Shown here: piece by piece, positions 34,405-43,960 of the stretch | Layout: the number at the start of each line of letters is the position of its first letter | How positions within the stretch are numbered: the first letter of the stretch is position 1 | Origin: Mucilaginibacter_A sp965201005 | GTDB lineage: Bacteria > Bacteroidota > Bacteroidia > Sphingobacteriales > Sphingobacteriaceae | Length of the DNA stretch: 64,000 bases | Direction: 5' to 3' | Assembly (NCBI RefSeq): GCF_965201005.1 | Contig: NZ_OZ241747.1 | Span: 2,480,001-2,544,000 of the forward strand | Translations under genes and position numbers: made by a program | The notes under the pieces: model-generated | The model's input: only the letters and a program-made list of their open reading frames with translations | Databases searched by the model: none | What the model was told of the DNA's origin: nothing

Positions 34405-36417
34405 TTATGCGATCAACGCTTTGGCTTTTTCAACTACGTTTTCTACGGTAAAACCGAAAACTTTATACAGATCTTCCGCCGGGGCAGATTCGCCAAAGGT
34501 ATGCATACCAATCACTACACCTTCATCGGTAACATATTTATGCCACCCTAATGTAGAAGCCATTTCCACCGCTACACGTTTTTTCAGGTTTTTAGGAAAG
34601 ATTTTTTCTTTGTATGCATCATCCTGTTTTTCAAATAATTCCCACGATGGCATACTGATCACGCGGGCTGCAATGCCTTCTTCCTGTAATTTTGCCTGAG
34701 TTTTCATGACCAGTTCTACCTCAGAACCAGTTGCAATAAGCAATAATTGCGGATTTTCCACATCAGATACGATGTAAGCACCCTTTTCCAACCCGGTTGC
34801 TTTTCCGTATTTATCCTGATCAATGGTGGTTATGCCCTGACGGGTCAATACCAAAATTACCGGCCCGCCTGTGTGCTCAATCGCTACGCGCCAGGCTTGC
34901 GCGGTTTCGTTGGCATCAGCCGGACGTATTAAAGTAATGTTTGGGATGGAACGCAGCGAAATCAACTGTTCAACCGGCTGATGCGTAGTTCCATCCTCAC
35001 CTAAACCAATACTGTCATGTGTGTAAATGAAAATCGGTTTGATTTTCATAATCGCTGCCATACGGATCGGCGGACGCATGTATTCAGAAAAAATCAGGAA
35101 AGTGGCACCAAAAGGAATAATGCCTTTGGTTAAAGCCATACCATTTAAGGCAGCACCCATCGCGTGTTCACGGATACCGAAGTGAAAATTTCTTCCGGTA
35201 CGGTCTTCCGCAGTAAATGATTCAAATTTATCCAGATTGGTATCGGTAGATGGAGCTAAATCCGCTGCACCTCCAAGCAAACCCGGTAAAAATGGCGCGA
35301 TTGCATTTAATACTTTCCCGGATGCTTTACGGGTAGCGATTTTGCCTTCTTCAGCCTTGAAAGTTGGAACGGCATCCTGCCAGCCTTGCGGCAGCCCGCC
35401 GCTGCTTAACAATTCAAATTCGGCCGCTAATTCCGGGAATTCTTTTTTATAAGCAGCATACTGTTCGTTCCATTTCTGTTCTTTCTCTTCACCTTTTTTA
35501 CCGCACTCCAGGTAAAAATCAGCTACTTCTTTTGGCACGTAAAAAGATTTCTCAGGATCAAAACCCATTCCTTCTTTAACCAGTTTCACTTCTTTTTCGC
35601 CCAGCGGAGAACCATGTGCACCGGGTGTATCAACTTTATTCGGGCTACCATAAGCCAAATGCGTACGCACCTTGATTAAAGATGGCTTGCGGATTTCAAT
35701 TTTGGCATTATATACCGCTGCCCGGATAGCGGCAACATCGTTACCATCGTCCACTACCTGCACATGCCAGCCATAAGCTTTAAAACGGGCAGCCACATCT
35801 TCTGTAAAAGCAATATCGGTATCACCTTCAATAGAGATGTGGTTATCGTCATACAAATAAATCATGTTGCCCAGCTCCAATTGAGCCGCTAACGAAGCCG
35901 CTTCGGAAGTTACGCCTTCCATCATATCGCCATCACTGCAGATGGCAAAAATTTTGTAATCGAAAATATGATGGCCTGGTTTGTTGTATCGTGCGGCTAA
36001 ATGTTTTTGCCCGATGGCAAAACCAACACCGTTTGCAAAACCCTGTCCTAAAGGGCCTGTGGTCACATCGATACCCGGCGTTAAACCATATTCGGGATGA
36101 CCAGCGGTTTTACTGTTCAGCTGACGGAAGTTTTTCAGATCATCCATCGATAAATCATATCCGGTGAGGTGCAAATAGCAATACTGCAGCATACAGCCGT
36201 GGCCGGCAGAAAGTATAAAACGGTCGCGGTTTGCCCACTCGGGGTTGCTTGGGCTGTAATACATTTCTTCAGACCACAAAACATGGCCCATCGGTGCAGC
36301 GCCCATTGGCATCCCCGGATGGCCGGAATTGGCTTTCTGGACACCATCAACCGCTAAAACCCTTACCGTATCAATGGCTAATTGTTCAAGGTCTGTTGTT
36401 CCTACTCCTACATTCAT
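34405..36417 (-). CDS. tkt: Transketolase
   Basis: A 670-residue full-length transketolase. The thiamine diphosphate motif is ICSDGDMMEG...YDDN, with the substrate His in NSGHPGMPMGAAP, and the pyrimidine-domain signature includes GATFLIFSEYMRP and THDSIGLGEDG. It joins the sugar-shuffling branch to glycolysis. It is the first pentose phosphate gene of the operon after the glucokinase-like gene, 30 bp downstream of it. Confidence 0.97.
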   Translation of the reverse strand: MNVGVGTTDLEQLAIDTVRVLAVDGVQKANSGHPGMPMGAAPMGHVLWSEEMYYSPSNPEWANRDRFILSAGHGCMLQYCYLHLTGYDLSMDDLKNFRQLNSKTAGHPEYGLTPGIDVTTGPLGQGFANGVGFAIGQKHLAARYNKPGHHIFDYKIFAICSDGDMMEGVTSEAASLAAQLELGNMIYLYDDNHISIEGDTDIAFTEDVAARFKAYGWHVQVVDDGNDVAAIRAAVYNAKIEIRKPSLIKVRTHLAYGSPNKVDTPGAHGSPLGEKEVKLVKEGMGFDPEKSFYVPKEVADFYLECGKKGEEKEQKWNEQYAAYKKEFPELAAEFELLSSGGLPQGWQDAVPTFKAEEGKIATRKASGKVLNAIAPFLPGLLGGAADLAPSTDTNLDKFESFTAEDRTGRNFHFGIREHAMGAALNGMALTKGIIPFGATFLIFSEYMRPPIRMAAIMKIKPIFIYTHDSIGLGEDGTTHQPVEQLISLRSIPNITLIRPADANETAQAWRVAIEHTGGPVILVLTRQGITTIDQDKYGKATGLEKGAYIVSDVENPQLLLIATGSEVELVMKTQAKLQEEGIAARVISMPSWELFEKQDDAYKEKIFPKNLKKRVAVEMASTLGWHKYVTDEGVVIGMHTFGESAPAEDLYKVFGFTVENVVEKAKALIA

Positions 36418-36447
36418 TATATTAAATTAAAAAGGTTTATACGTATA

Positions 36448-37182
36448 TTATTTTTTGCTGAGGGCTTTTTTGTCCTGCAACCACAAACGCGGGCCGCCTT
36501 TAATACCATCGCGGTTGGATACGATTTTGATGTTTTCATCCAGCTTAAAATCTATCTCGCGGGAATTTCCTCCACCAATATACAAAAAATCGTAGTTAAA
36601 AACAGTATTTAAAATACCCAGGACTTTTTTTAAACGTTTGTTCCAATGGTCTTTACCTTCTTCTTCAAAAGCTTTATCACCCAGATACTGGTCATAAGTT
36701 GTGTGTTTTTTAACAGGTAAATGGGCAATTTCCAGGTGCGGCAATAAAAAACCATCCTTAAAAAGGGCTGTGCCAAAACCTGTTCCCAATGTAATTACCA
36801 TTTCAAAACCTTTTCCGCTGATCACGCCCATGCCCTGCATGTCGGCATCGTTCACCACAATGGCATCTTTGCCTAAAGTGTTTTTAAGGAGTTTTTGCAG
36901 ATCGGTTCCTTTCCATAAATCCGTACCCAAATTTGGTGCGGTAAAAACAGTACCGTCTTTCACAAAACCAGGGAAACCGGAAGATATATGATCATATTCA
37001 GGAAAATCTTTTACCAGTGTTTTAATGGCTTTAATCAGATTTTCGGGCGATGCCGGAACCGGGGTCGGTATTTTTTGATAATCTTTTGAAGAGTTACCTT
37101 TTGTATCTAAAACGGTGGCTTTAATATGAGAACCGCCAATATCGATACAAAGGATTTTGTTTATATCAGAAGGATTGTCCAT
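36448..37182 (-). CDS. ppgK: ROK-family glucokinase, polyphosphate-type
   Basis: A 244-residue ROK-family sugar kinase resembling polyphosphate--glucose phosphotransferase. It has the phosphate loop CIDIGGSHIKATV, the catalytic-Asp region VVNDADMQGMG and ITLGTGFGTAL. Compared with ATP-dependent ROK glucokinases it lacks the CxCGxxGC zinc motif, as polyphosphate-dependent members do. It would make the glucose 6-phosphate used by zwf in the same operon. GT motif copies lie in frame at 36597 and 36942. The gene symbol is a family-based assignment. Confidence 0.78.
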   Translation of the reverse strand: MDNPSDINKILCIDIGGSHIKATVLDTKGNSSKDYQKIPTPVPASPENLIKAIKTLVKDFPEYDHISSGFPGFVKDGTVFTAPNLGTDLWKGTDLQKLLKNTLGKDAIVVNDADMQGMGVISGKGFEMVITLGTGFGTALFKDGFLLPHLEIAHLPVKKHTTYDQYLGDKAFEEEGKDHWNKRLKKVLGILNTVFNYDFLYIGGGNSREIDFKLDENIKIVSNRDGIKGGPRLWLQDKKALSKK

Positions 37183-37218
37183 GTTTTTGAAAAATTTCCG
37201 AAAAGTAATATTAATCTG

Positions 37219-37310
37219 CTAAAAACAGCATTTAATAAATACAATGCAGGCCGTTTTCTGTTTGTATCATTGCTGAATGTAAGTTTTGATCACCAATGCT
37301 GTTTTTATCG
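37219..37310. repeat. Outward-facing GT motif pair
   Basis: Reverse copy TAAAAACAGCA (37220-37230) and forward copy AATGCTGTTTTTATCGG (37296-37312) in the gap between pyrF and the glucokinase gene. Here the pair is tail-to-tail in orientation, like the 34.3-kb pair and unlike the head-to-head A elements. Confidence 0.65.
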
Positions 37311-37328
37311 GTATAAATTTGGTATCGG

Positions 37329-38165
37329 TTATTTTAAAAACCCTGATTTAAAAAGTTCTCTTTCCATTTCCTGCTGTACTTTCAGTGCTTCTGCCCTGGC
37401 CGCTTCTGCAAAATCTTTTTCGGTGGAAGCATAAATAATTGCCCTTGACGAATTAACGATCAAGCCACAATCTGTGTTCATTCCATATTTACAAACATCT
37501 GCCAGCGAGCCGCCTTGTGTGCCTACACCCGGGACGAGCAAAAAATGGTCAGGAACCAGCTTCCGCACTGCTGAAAATGCTTCGCCGCGCGTGGCTCCGA
37601 TAACGTACATCAGTTGTTCGTTTGTTCCCCATCGTTGTGATTTTTGCAGTACTTGTTCAAACAATTTGTGCTGATTGCCGCCGGATAATTGAAAATCAGC
37701 ATGGCTTTCATTAGAAGTCAAAGCCAGCAAAATTGCCCACTTATTTTGATAGGCTAAAAAAGGCATCACCGAATCTGATCCCATATAAGGCGCAACGGTA
37801 ACGGCATCAAATCCCATCCCGGAAATTTCTCGGTCAAAAAAAGCTTTTGCATACATCTGCCCGGTATTGCCCAAATCGCCGCGCTTGGCATCTGCAATTT
37901 TAAAAATATCGGCCGGGATATAATTGCAGGTATCAATCAGGTTTTGCCAACCTTTTGCACCGTAACACTCGTAAAAAGCCGTATTTGGTTTATAAGCGAT
38001 ACATAAATCATGTGTGGCATCAATTATCTGGCGATTAAATTCGAGTACCGGGTTTTTTAAACCTTTTAAACAATCCGGTATTTTTTCTGGGTCAGTATCT
38101 AAACCGATACATAAAAAAGATTTTTTCTGCCGGATTTGATCAATTAGCTGCTGCCTGGAATACAT
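37329..38165 (-). CDS. pyrF: Orotidine 5'-phosphate decarboxylase
   Basis: A 278-residue type-2 OMP decarboxylase, the last step of UMP synthesis. The key motif FKIADAKRGDLGNTGQMY carries the catalytic Lys/Asp set; FLCIGLDTDPEKIP and VPGVGTQGG are also present. The open frame extends to 38390, but the added 75 residues are unrelated to the family, so I use ATG 38165. It is divergent from rho and upstream of the glucokinase-tkt operon on the same strand. Confidence 0.95.
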   Translation of the reverse strand: MYSRQQLIDQIRQKKSFLCIGLDTDPEKIPDCLKGLKNPVLEFNRQIIDATHDLCIAYKPNTAFYECYGAKGWQNLIDTCNYIPADIFKIADAKRGDLGNTGQMYAKAFFDREISGMGFDAVTVAPYMGSDSVMPFLAYQNKWAILLALTSNESHADFQLSGGNQHKLFEQVLQKSQRWGTNEQLMYVIGATRGEAFSAVRKLVPDHFLLVPGVGTQGGSLADVCKYGMNTDCGLIVNSSRAIIYASTEKDFAEAARAEALKVQQEMERELFKSGFLK

Positions 38166-38427
38166 GTTTTTAGCGGATAAAAAATCAAAATAAACAAAAA
38201 ACCGTTGATTGGGCATTATATTTTTTTTAACCAAATAGTTTGAATTGTTATAAATATTGATTACAATTGCAGCGTTTTCGTGACGATTTTCCTGCATTTC
38301 AAAAAAACAGACTATTCTCCAATGCTTTTTTATCAGTTTCACTACTGAGATGTACGGTATCAGCAAAGAAAAATTTATTTCTACCAACAAATCTTAATTT
38401 AAAAGATAAATATTATCATATTTTCTC

Positions 38428-40194
38428 ATGTTTAATACCACCGAACTGAACGACAAGCTCGTATCTGAGTTGCGTGAAATAGCCAAAGGTTTGGGCATTG
38501 CCCAGGCAGAAGAACTGCGCAAACAAGATCTGATCGCCCAAATCAGTAACAGTCAAACCCCAACGCCAGCACCTGCCGAAAGAGCCAAACCAGGCAGAAA
38601 ACCTCGGGCCGCACAACCTGCCGCAGCTATGGCAGTGCCGGAAACACATTTGCAAACACCCGAAGCTGAAGCCCCTGCAAAAGAGGAGAAAGCTGATCCT
38701 GAGCCGGTTGTAACAGATCCCGGCACAGATGCGGAAGACAAACCGCGCAGAAGGACCCGGACGATAAAAGCAGCCAAAGATGACCAGGCAGATGCCGTAC
38801 CGGAAATCAACTTTCCGGCTGCAGAACGTGTTTTGCCAAGATCAGAGCCGCAAAACCAGCCTGCAAGAACTACTGCACCTGCTCAAAATAATGCAGAAAC
38901 TGTTCGCCGTTATAATGACAATCCTGCCGAAAACCGCCAGCCCAAATTTGAAAAGCGCTACAACAACGGTAACCAGAACAACCATCAAAACAATGGTAAC
39001 CAAAGCACAAATCCACAGCAAAACAACATACCTGTTAATGCACCTAATAAACAGGCTGAACCGGCTGTAAACCTTGATTTTGATAATGTTATTGTAAATG
39101 AAGGTGTGCTGGAAATTATGCCCGATGGTTATGGTTTTTTGCGTTCTTCGGATTATAATTATCTGACTTCGCCGGATGATATTTATGTTTCCCAATCGCA
39201 GATTAAATTATTCGGGCTGAAAACCGGCGATACCGTTCGCGGCAGCATCCGCCCACCAAAAGAAGGCGAAAAATATTTTCCATTAGTCCGGGTAGAAGCA
39301 ATCAACGGCCGTATTCCGTCTGAAGTGCGTGACCGTGTACCGTTTGATTTTTTAACGCCGCTGTTTCCGCAGGAACGTTTAAATTTATTTACAGAAGGCA
39401 ACAATTATTCCACCCGTATTATTGATCTGTTTACACCGATTGGCAAAGGTCAGCGCGGTTTGATTGTGGCCCAGCCCAAAACCGGTAAAACAAGTTTGCT
39501 AAAAGATGTGGCCAATGCCATCGCTAAAAACCATCCGGAAGTTTATTTGATTATTTTACTGATTGATGAACGCCCGGAAGAAGTTACCGACATGGCCCGC
39601 AGTGTGCGCGCCGAAGTAGTCTCTTCTACCTTTGACGAACCTGCCGAACGGCATGTCAAAATCGCCAATATCGTGATGGAAAAAGCCAAACGCATGGTTG
39701 AGTGTGGCCATGACGTAGTGATTTTGCTGGATTCGATTACCCGTTTGGCACGTGCATATAATACTGTTGCGCCTGCATCCGGCAAAATTCTTTCCGGCGG
39801 TGTGGACGCTAATGCTTTACACAAACCAAAACGCTTTTTTGGTGCCGCCAGAAACATTGAAGACGGCGGATCGCTTACCATTATTGCCACGGCATTGATT
39901 GATACCGGCTCTAAAATGGACGAGGTGATTTTTGAAGAATTTAAAGGGACCGGCAATATGGAGCTTCAGTTGGACCGTAAATTATCCAACAAACGCATTT
40001 ATCCAGCCATTGATCTTACTGCATCAAGCACACGCCGAGATGATTTATTGTTAGATCGGGAAACGCTACAACGTGTCTGGATTTTGCGCAACCATTTGGC
40101 CGATATGAACTCGCAGGAAGCAATGGAATTTTTGCAAGGTCAAATCAAAGGCACTAAATCCAACGAAGAATTCCTGATTAGCATGAACAGCTAA
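38428..40194 (+). CDS. rho: Transcription termination factor Rho
   Basis: A 588-residue Rho. The N-terminal Rho_N domain (LNDKLVSELREIAKGLG) is followed by a long low-complexity stretch, Pro/Ala/Glu-rich to about residue 130 and then Asn/Gln-rich at about 150-205 (NNGNQNNHQNNGNQ). The RNA-binding cold-shock-like domain (GVLEIMPDGYGFLRS) and the ATPase follow, with Walker A VAQPKTGKTSL, Walker B VVILLDSITRLAR and the Q/R loops. The disordered insertion is typical of Bacteroidota Rho; an IDR in Bacteroides Rho has been reported to drive condensate formation. Confidence 0.97.
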   Translation: MFNTTELNDKLVSELREIAKGLGIAQAEELRKQDLIAQISNSQTPTPAPAERAKPGRKPRAAQPAAAMAVPETHLQTPEAEAPAKEEKADPEPVVTDPGTDAEDKPRRRTRTIKAAKDDQADAVPEINFPAAERVLPRSEPQNQPARTTAPAQNNAETVRRYNDNPAENRQPKFEKRYNNGNQNNHQNNGNQSTNPQQNNIPVNAPNKQAEPAVNLDFDNVIVNEGVLEIMPDGYGFLRSSDYNYLTSPDDIYVSQSQIKLFGLKTGDTVRGSIRPPKEGEKYFPLVRVEAINGRIPSEVRDRVPFDFLTPLFPQERLNLFTEGNNYSTRIIDLFTPIGKGQRGLIVAQPKTGKTSLLKDVANAIAKNHPEVYLIILLIDERPEEVTDMARSVRAEVVSSTFDEPAERHVKIANIVMEKAKRMVECGHDVVILLDSITRLARAYNTVAPASGKILSGGVDANALHKPKRFFGAARNIEDGGSLTIIATALIDTGSKMDEVIFEEFKGTGNMELQLDRKLSNKRIYPAIDLTASSTRRDDLLLDRETLQRVWILRNHLADMNSQEAMEFLQGQIKGTKSNEEFLISMNS

Positions 40195-40279
40195 AATTTG
40201 TGTGTTTTAAGTTGTATGTTATAAGTTTGACATACGTAAAGTTAACGTATCACTTAAAACTTAAAACGTATTACGCTAC

Positions 40280-40993
40280 ATGAAGAAACATATTCCAAAT
40301 TCCCTAACCTGTGCACATCTTTTTAGCGGTTGCGTGGGTATTGTTTTTGCTTTTCGGGGGAAACTGGATTTTGCGGCCTATGCTGTTTTTATCGCTGCTT
40401 TTTTTGATTTTCTGGACGGGATGGCCGCACGGTTACTTAAAGTTCATTCAGAACTTGGCAAACAATTGGATTCGCTGGCCGACATGGTAAGTTTTGGCGT
40501 TTTGCCCTCTGCAATTATTTTTCAATTGTTTCAGCTTCCGGATTCTGGATCAAACAATTTTTGGATATATAGTGCTTTTTTTATCGCTGTTTTTTCGGCT
40601 TTGCGTTTGGCAAAATTTAATTTAGATACCCGCCAGACCAACAGTTTCATCGGCTTGCCCACGCCGGCAAGTGCCATGCTTACAGCTTCTTTTCCGCTAA
40701 TTTTGATGCAGGGCAATGCTTCTTTTACCAGTATAATTTTAAGCCCGTATTTTTTGATTATTTACATCATCATCAATTGCTGGCTGCTGGTGGCCGAGTT
40801 GCCGCTTTTATCGCTGAAATTTAAAAACCTGGTTTTTGCAGAAAATAGCTACCGTTATGCCCTGCTGATGGTTGGTTTGATTTCCCTGTTAATTTTTAAG
40901 TTTGCGGCAATACCGTTGATCATATTTTTTTATATTATTTTATCCATCATCCAAATCAGAACCACCAAAAATGAAGTTTCAAGCAGAAATTGA
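40280..40993 (+). CDS. pssA: CDP-diacylglycerol--serine O-phosphatidyltransferase
   Basis: A 237-residue integral membrane enzyme making phosphatidylserine, the precursor of phosphatidylethanolamine. The CDP-alcohol phosphatidyltransferase signature DGMAARLLKV...GKQLDSLADMVSFG (D-G-x2-A-R-x8-G-x3-D-x3-D) is intact, and about seven membrane helices follow. Two short motifs lie in frame: the GT form at 40381-40391 and the TC form at 40715-40729, the latter encoding NASFT in a loop between helices. It overlaps purS by 23 bp. Confidence 0.93.
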   Translation: MKKHIPNSLTCAHLFSGCVGIVFAFRGKLDFAAYAVFIAAFFDFLDGMAARLLKVHSELGKQLDSLADMVSFGVLPSAIIFQLFQLPDSGSNNFWIYSAFFIAVFSALRLAKFNLDTRQTNSFIGLPTPASAMLTASFPLILMQGNASFTSIILSPYFLIIYIIINCWLLVAELPLLSLKFKNLVFAENSYRYALLMVGLISLLIFKFAAIPLIIFFYIILSIIQIRTTKNEVSSRN

Positions 40994-41222
40994 TGTGATG
41001 CCCAAAAAAGAAATCCTGGACCCGCAGGGGAAAGCGGTTTCAGGAAGCATGAAAAACCTGGATTTGTCCGAAATAACCAATGTGCGCATTGGCAAACATG
41101 TTTCTTTAGAAGTTGAGGCCGATAACGAAAATACCGCCAAAGAAAAAGTTGAGCAGGCCTGCAAAAAATTATTGGCCAACCTAATTATGGAAAGCTATAC
41201 TTTCACGCTGCATCAGGCTTAA
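40971..41222 (+). CDS. purS: Phosphoribosylformylglycinamidine synthase subunit PurS
   Basis: An 83-residue PurS. It has the small ferredoxin-like fold with FQAEIDVMPKKEILDPQGKA, VRIGKHVSLEVEA and EQACKKLLANLIMESYTF. It bridges PurL and PurQ in FGAM synthase. The start lies inside the end of pssA (23-bp overlap), so translation is probably coupled. No purL or purQ is visible in this window. Confidence 0.92.
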   Translation: MKFQAEIDVMPKKEILDPQGKAVSGSMKNLDLSEITNVRIGKHVSLEVEADNENTAKEKVEQACKKLLANLIMESYTFTLHQA

Positions 41223-41608
41223 ACTTCTGCTTCAATCTGTTTTTTGATTTCCGAAAGCTGTTCTACTGTTTTTAGCACAGCTTTTTTTGTGAATTCAAAT
41301 TGTGCGGTCAGGCCCGGGTTCAAACCGCCAGCCTTGGCACCTAATTCTATTTCCTGCATTTCATTTTTGATCCGGTCCATCCCGAAAAAACCCAGATTTG
41401 ATTTTACCTTGTGCGCCAGTGAAGCCGTAGTTGTCCAGTCTTTCGAGGCAATTGCCCGGGAAATCTGACCAAAAATTTCCGGCGTTTGCACCAGGAACAT
41501 ATCAATCGATTCTACCAGAAATTCCTTGTTCCCATCGGCAATTTCTTCTAAAAAAGACAAGTCAAAATCTTGTTCGCTGCTTTGAGTATTCATATCTTCA
41601 ATATTCAT
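41219..41608 (-). CDS. Hpt-domain phosphotransfer protein
   Basis: A 129-residue stand-alone histidine phosphotransfer protein. A four-helix bundle is predicted, with the phospho-accepting His in SLAHKVKSNLGFFGM (about residue 67). It would relay phosphate between a hybrid histidine kinase and a response regulator, neither of which is encoded nearby. It overlaps purS by 4 bp convergently and abuts folK upstream with no gap, so it is probably co-transcribed with folK. Confidence 0.88.
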   Translation of the reverse strand: MNIEDMNTQSSEQDFDLSFLEEIADGNKEFLVESIDMFLVQTPEIFGQISRAIASKDWTTTASLAHKVKSNLGFFGMDRIKNEMQEIELGAKAGGLNPGLTAQFEFTKKAVLKTVEQLSEIKKQIEAEV

Positions 41609-42100
41609 CTAATTGGTAAAAGCAATTTTTTTAACCAGCAGTCCGTCGCCAACTTCCTGCCTTAGTTCCTGTATCGTTTTGTTTAATATCGGGTGCACAA
41701 AATCGGGTATCAACTCATTCAGCGGCACCAGCGTAAACAAACGGTGTTGAATTTGCGGATGCGGTATTTTAAGCTGGGGCAAATCAATAATTTCTTTCCC
41801 GAAAAATAAAACATCGATGTCGATTGTACGGGAACCCCATTTTTTTGTTCTTTCCCGATGCAAAAAATTTTCAATTTTCTGTGTTTTTTCCAAAATTTTA
41901 TCCGGTAAAAACAGCGTTTCCATTTCTACCACCTGATTTAAATAATCCGGCTGGCCGGTCACGCCCCAGGATTGGGTTTCGTAAATGGAAGAAGTCCGGA
42001 TCGTGCGGCCAACATTTTTTTCCAGTTGCAGCAATGCTTCTTTTAGGTATGTTTTTTTGTCGCCCAAATTACTTCCCAATAAAAAATAAACCGTTTGCAT
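41609..42100 (-). CDS. folK: 2-amino-4-hydroxy-6-hydroxymethyldihydropteridine pyrophosphokinase
   Basis: A 163-residue folate-pathway HPPK. It has FLLGSNLGDK at the start, SWGVTGQPDYLNQVVEMET, and the metal/ATP signature KKWGSRTIDIDVLFFG containing the two catalytic Asp residues. It makes the pyrophosphorylated pterin used by dihydropteroate synthase. A TC motif at 42033-42045 lies in frame and encodes the KEAL of YLKEALLQLE, within an early helix. Confidence 0.95.
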   Translation of the reverse strand: MQTVYFLLGSNLGDKKTYLKEALLQLEKNVGRTIRTSSIYETQSWGVTGQPDYLNQVVEMETLFLPDKILEKTQKIENFLHRERTKKWGSRTIDIDVLFFGKEIIDLPQLKIPHPQIQHRLFTLVPLNELIPDFVHPILNKTIQELRQEVGDGLLVKKIAFTN

Positions 42101-42152
42101 GTTGTAACAAATTATGTGCGCAAAGCTCTAACATTTAACGTTATCGTTTTGC

Positions 42153-42160
42153 TAAGTTTG
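42153..42160 (+). promoter_or_regulatory. Candidate -7 box for sppA
   Basis: TAAGTTTG is a perfect TAnnTTTG element 20 bp before the sppA ATG, in the short divergent folK-sppA gap. A -33 box is not obvious. Confidence 0.5.
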
Positions 42161-42179
42161 CAAAAAAGAATAGTTTTAA

Positions 42180-43940
42180 ATGAAGCAGTTTTTCAAATTT
42201 GTTTTTGCCACCATTATCGGTGTTTTGCTGTGTTTGGTTATTTTTACTTTTATTGTTTTAGGGTTGATTTCTTCTGCCCGGAGCGATAAAAAAACCGATG
42301 TGGAAGCCAATTCTGTGCTTCGTCTGGCTTTTAATTATGATATTAAGGAGCGCACCTCTGCCAACCCGCTTTCCGGGATCCCGTTTTTAAACCTGAGCGT
42401 AAAAAAATCCATCGGCCTGAACGATATTCTGGCCAGCATCAAAAGGGCAAAAAACGACAGCAACATCAAAGGTATTTACCTTGATGAAAGTTATATGCTT
42501 TCCGGCCAGGCCACTTCCGAAGAAATCCGCAACGCGCTGATCGACTTTAAAAAATCAGGGAAATTTATACTGTCTTACGGCGAAATTTACACACAAGGCG
42601 CATATTATTTGGCTTCTGTGGCCGATAAAATCTATATCAACCCGAAAGGGATTTTTGAGTTCCGCGGTTTTCATTCCGAATATACCTTTTTTAAAGGCGC
42701 GCTGGATAAATTGGGTATTGAAGCACAAGTGATTAAAGTGGGTACGTTTAAAAGTGCCGTTGAGCCGTTTATTCTGGATAAAATGAGCGATGCCAACCGC
42801 CTTCAGGTCAACTCTTATCTGGGTTCTTTGTATGATTATTTCCTCACCAACATTGGCAAAAGCCGTAACCTGAGCAAAGATTCGCTGTTCAACATCGCCA
42901 ATGACCTTAAAATTAAATATCCCGAAGATGCCTTAAAATATAAGCTGGTTGACGGTTTAAAATACAAAGACGAAGTTTTGACCGAACTGAAAAAACGCAG
43001 CGGCATCGATCAAAATAGTGATTTGAACATGGTTGAACTGGCCGATTATAATGATCCGGACGAAAACAAAGATTCTGGCTCTTCAAACACACGCATTGCC
43101 GTAATTTATGCTTCGGGCGATATTGGCAGTGGCGAAGGTGATGATAATTCGATCGGTTCTGAAGGGATTTCCAAAGCCATCCGCAAAGCGCGTTTGGATA
43201 AAAAAGTAAAAGCAGTTGTGTTGCGCATCAATTCGCCGGGCGGCAGTTCGCTGGCTTCGGATGTGTTGTGGCGCGAAGTTTATCTCACCAAAAAAGTAAA
43301 ACCAATTATTGTTTCTATGGGCGATGTGGCTGCTTCCGGCGGTTATTACATGGCTTGCGCCGCGGATTCCATTTACGCACAACCCAATACCATTACCGGT
43401 TCTATCGGGATTTTTGCGATTTTGCCAAACATGAAAAACTTTTTGAACCAGAAACTGGGCGTAACTTTTGATGGCGTAAAAACCGGAAAATTTGCTGATC
43501 TGGGCGATGTAACGCGTCCGCTAAACCCGGCAGAGCGCGCAATTTTGCAGGATCAGGTAAATCATGGTTACCTGGATTTTACAAATGCGGTGGCATCAGG
43601 CCGGAACAAAACACAGAAATATATCGACAGCATTGGTCAGGGCCGCGTTTGGACCGGTGCACAAGCGTTAAAAATCGGTTTGGTTGATAAATTGGGCGGT
43701 TTGGATGCGGCCATTCGTTCGGCGGCGGCAAAAGCAAAAATTTCGGATTATAAATTAGTAGCTTATCCGGAGCAAAAATCACTGCTGGAAAACTTTGGCG
43801 CAGGTTTAACTTCCGAAGTAAAAACTTATATGATGAAGCAGGAACTTGGCGACAATTACAAGTATTACAACGATCTGCAAACCATCCTGAAATACAGCGG
43901 CGCGCAAATGCGGTTGCCTTATAAGCTGGATATCCGCTGA
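42180..43940 (+). CDS. sppA: Signal peptide peptidase SppA, 67K type
   Basis: A 586-residue membrane-anchored serine/lysine protease that degrades cleaved signal peptides. One N-terminal membrane helix lies at about 7-29, followed by tandem ClpP-like domains. The catalytic Ser lies in GDVAASGGYYMA of the second domain and the partner Lys in the VIKVGTFKSAVEPF region of the first. Length matches the long SppA form. A strong terminator follows at 43961-43992. Confidence 0.95.
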   Translation: MKQFFKFVFATIIGVLLCLVIFTFIVLGLISSARSDKKTDVEANSVLRLAFNYDIKERTSANPLSGIPFLNLSVKKSIGLNDILASIKRAKNDSNIKGIYLDESYMLSGQATSEEIRNALIDFKKSGKFILSYGEIYTQGAYYLASVADKIYINPKGIFEFRGFHSEYTFFKGALDKLGIEAQVIKVGTFKSAVEPFILDKMSDANRLQVNSYLGSLYDYFLTNIGKSRNLSKDSLFNIANDLKIKYPEDALKYKLVDGLKYKDEVLTELKKRSGIDQNSDLNMVELADYNDPDENKDSGSSNTRIAVIYASGDIGSGEGDDNSIGSEGISKAIRKARLDKKVKAVVLRINSPGGSSLASDVLWREVYLTKKVKPIIVSMGDVAASGGYYMACAADSIYAQPNTITGSIGIFAILPNMKNFLNQKLGVTFDGVKTGKFADLGDVTRPLNPAERAILQDQVNHGYLDFTNAVASGRNKTQKYIDSIGQGRVWTGAQALKIGLVDKLGGLDAAIRSAAAKAKISDYKLVAYPEQKSLLENFGAGLTSEVKTYMMKQELGDNYKYYNDLQTILKYSGAQMRLPYKLDIR

Positions 43941-43960
43941 TATTTTTCTGAAATAATCCA

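Noticed and set aside
38166..38390. N-terminal extension of PyrF
   Set aside because: Low similarity to any OMP decarboxylase and a good ATG at 38165 beside MYSRQQLIDQI.
40204..40261. Small RNA or tRNA in the rho-pssA gap
   Set aside because: The A+T-rich imperfect palindrome (GTTTTAAGT...ACTTAAAAC) resembles the TTAAAACTT-type spacer common in Bacteroidota; no tRNA or conserved RNA fold was recognised.
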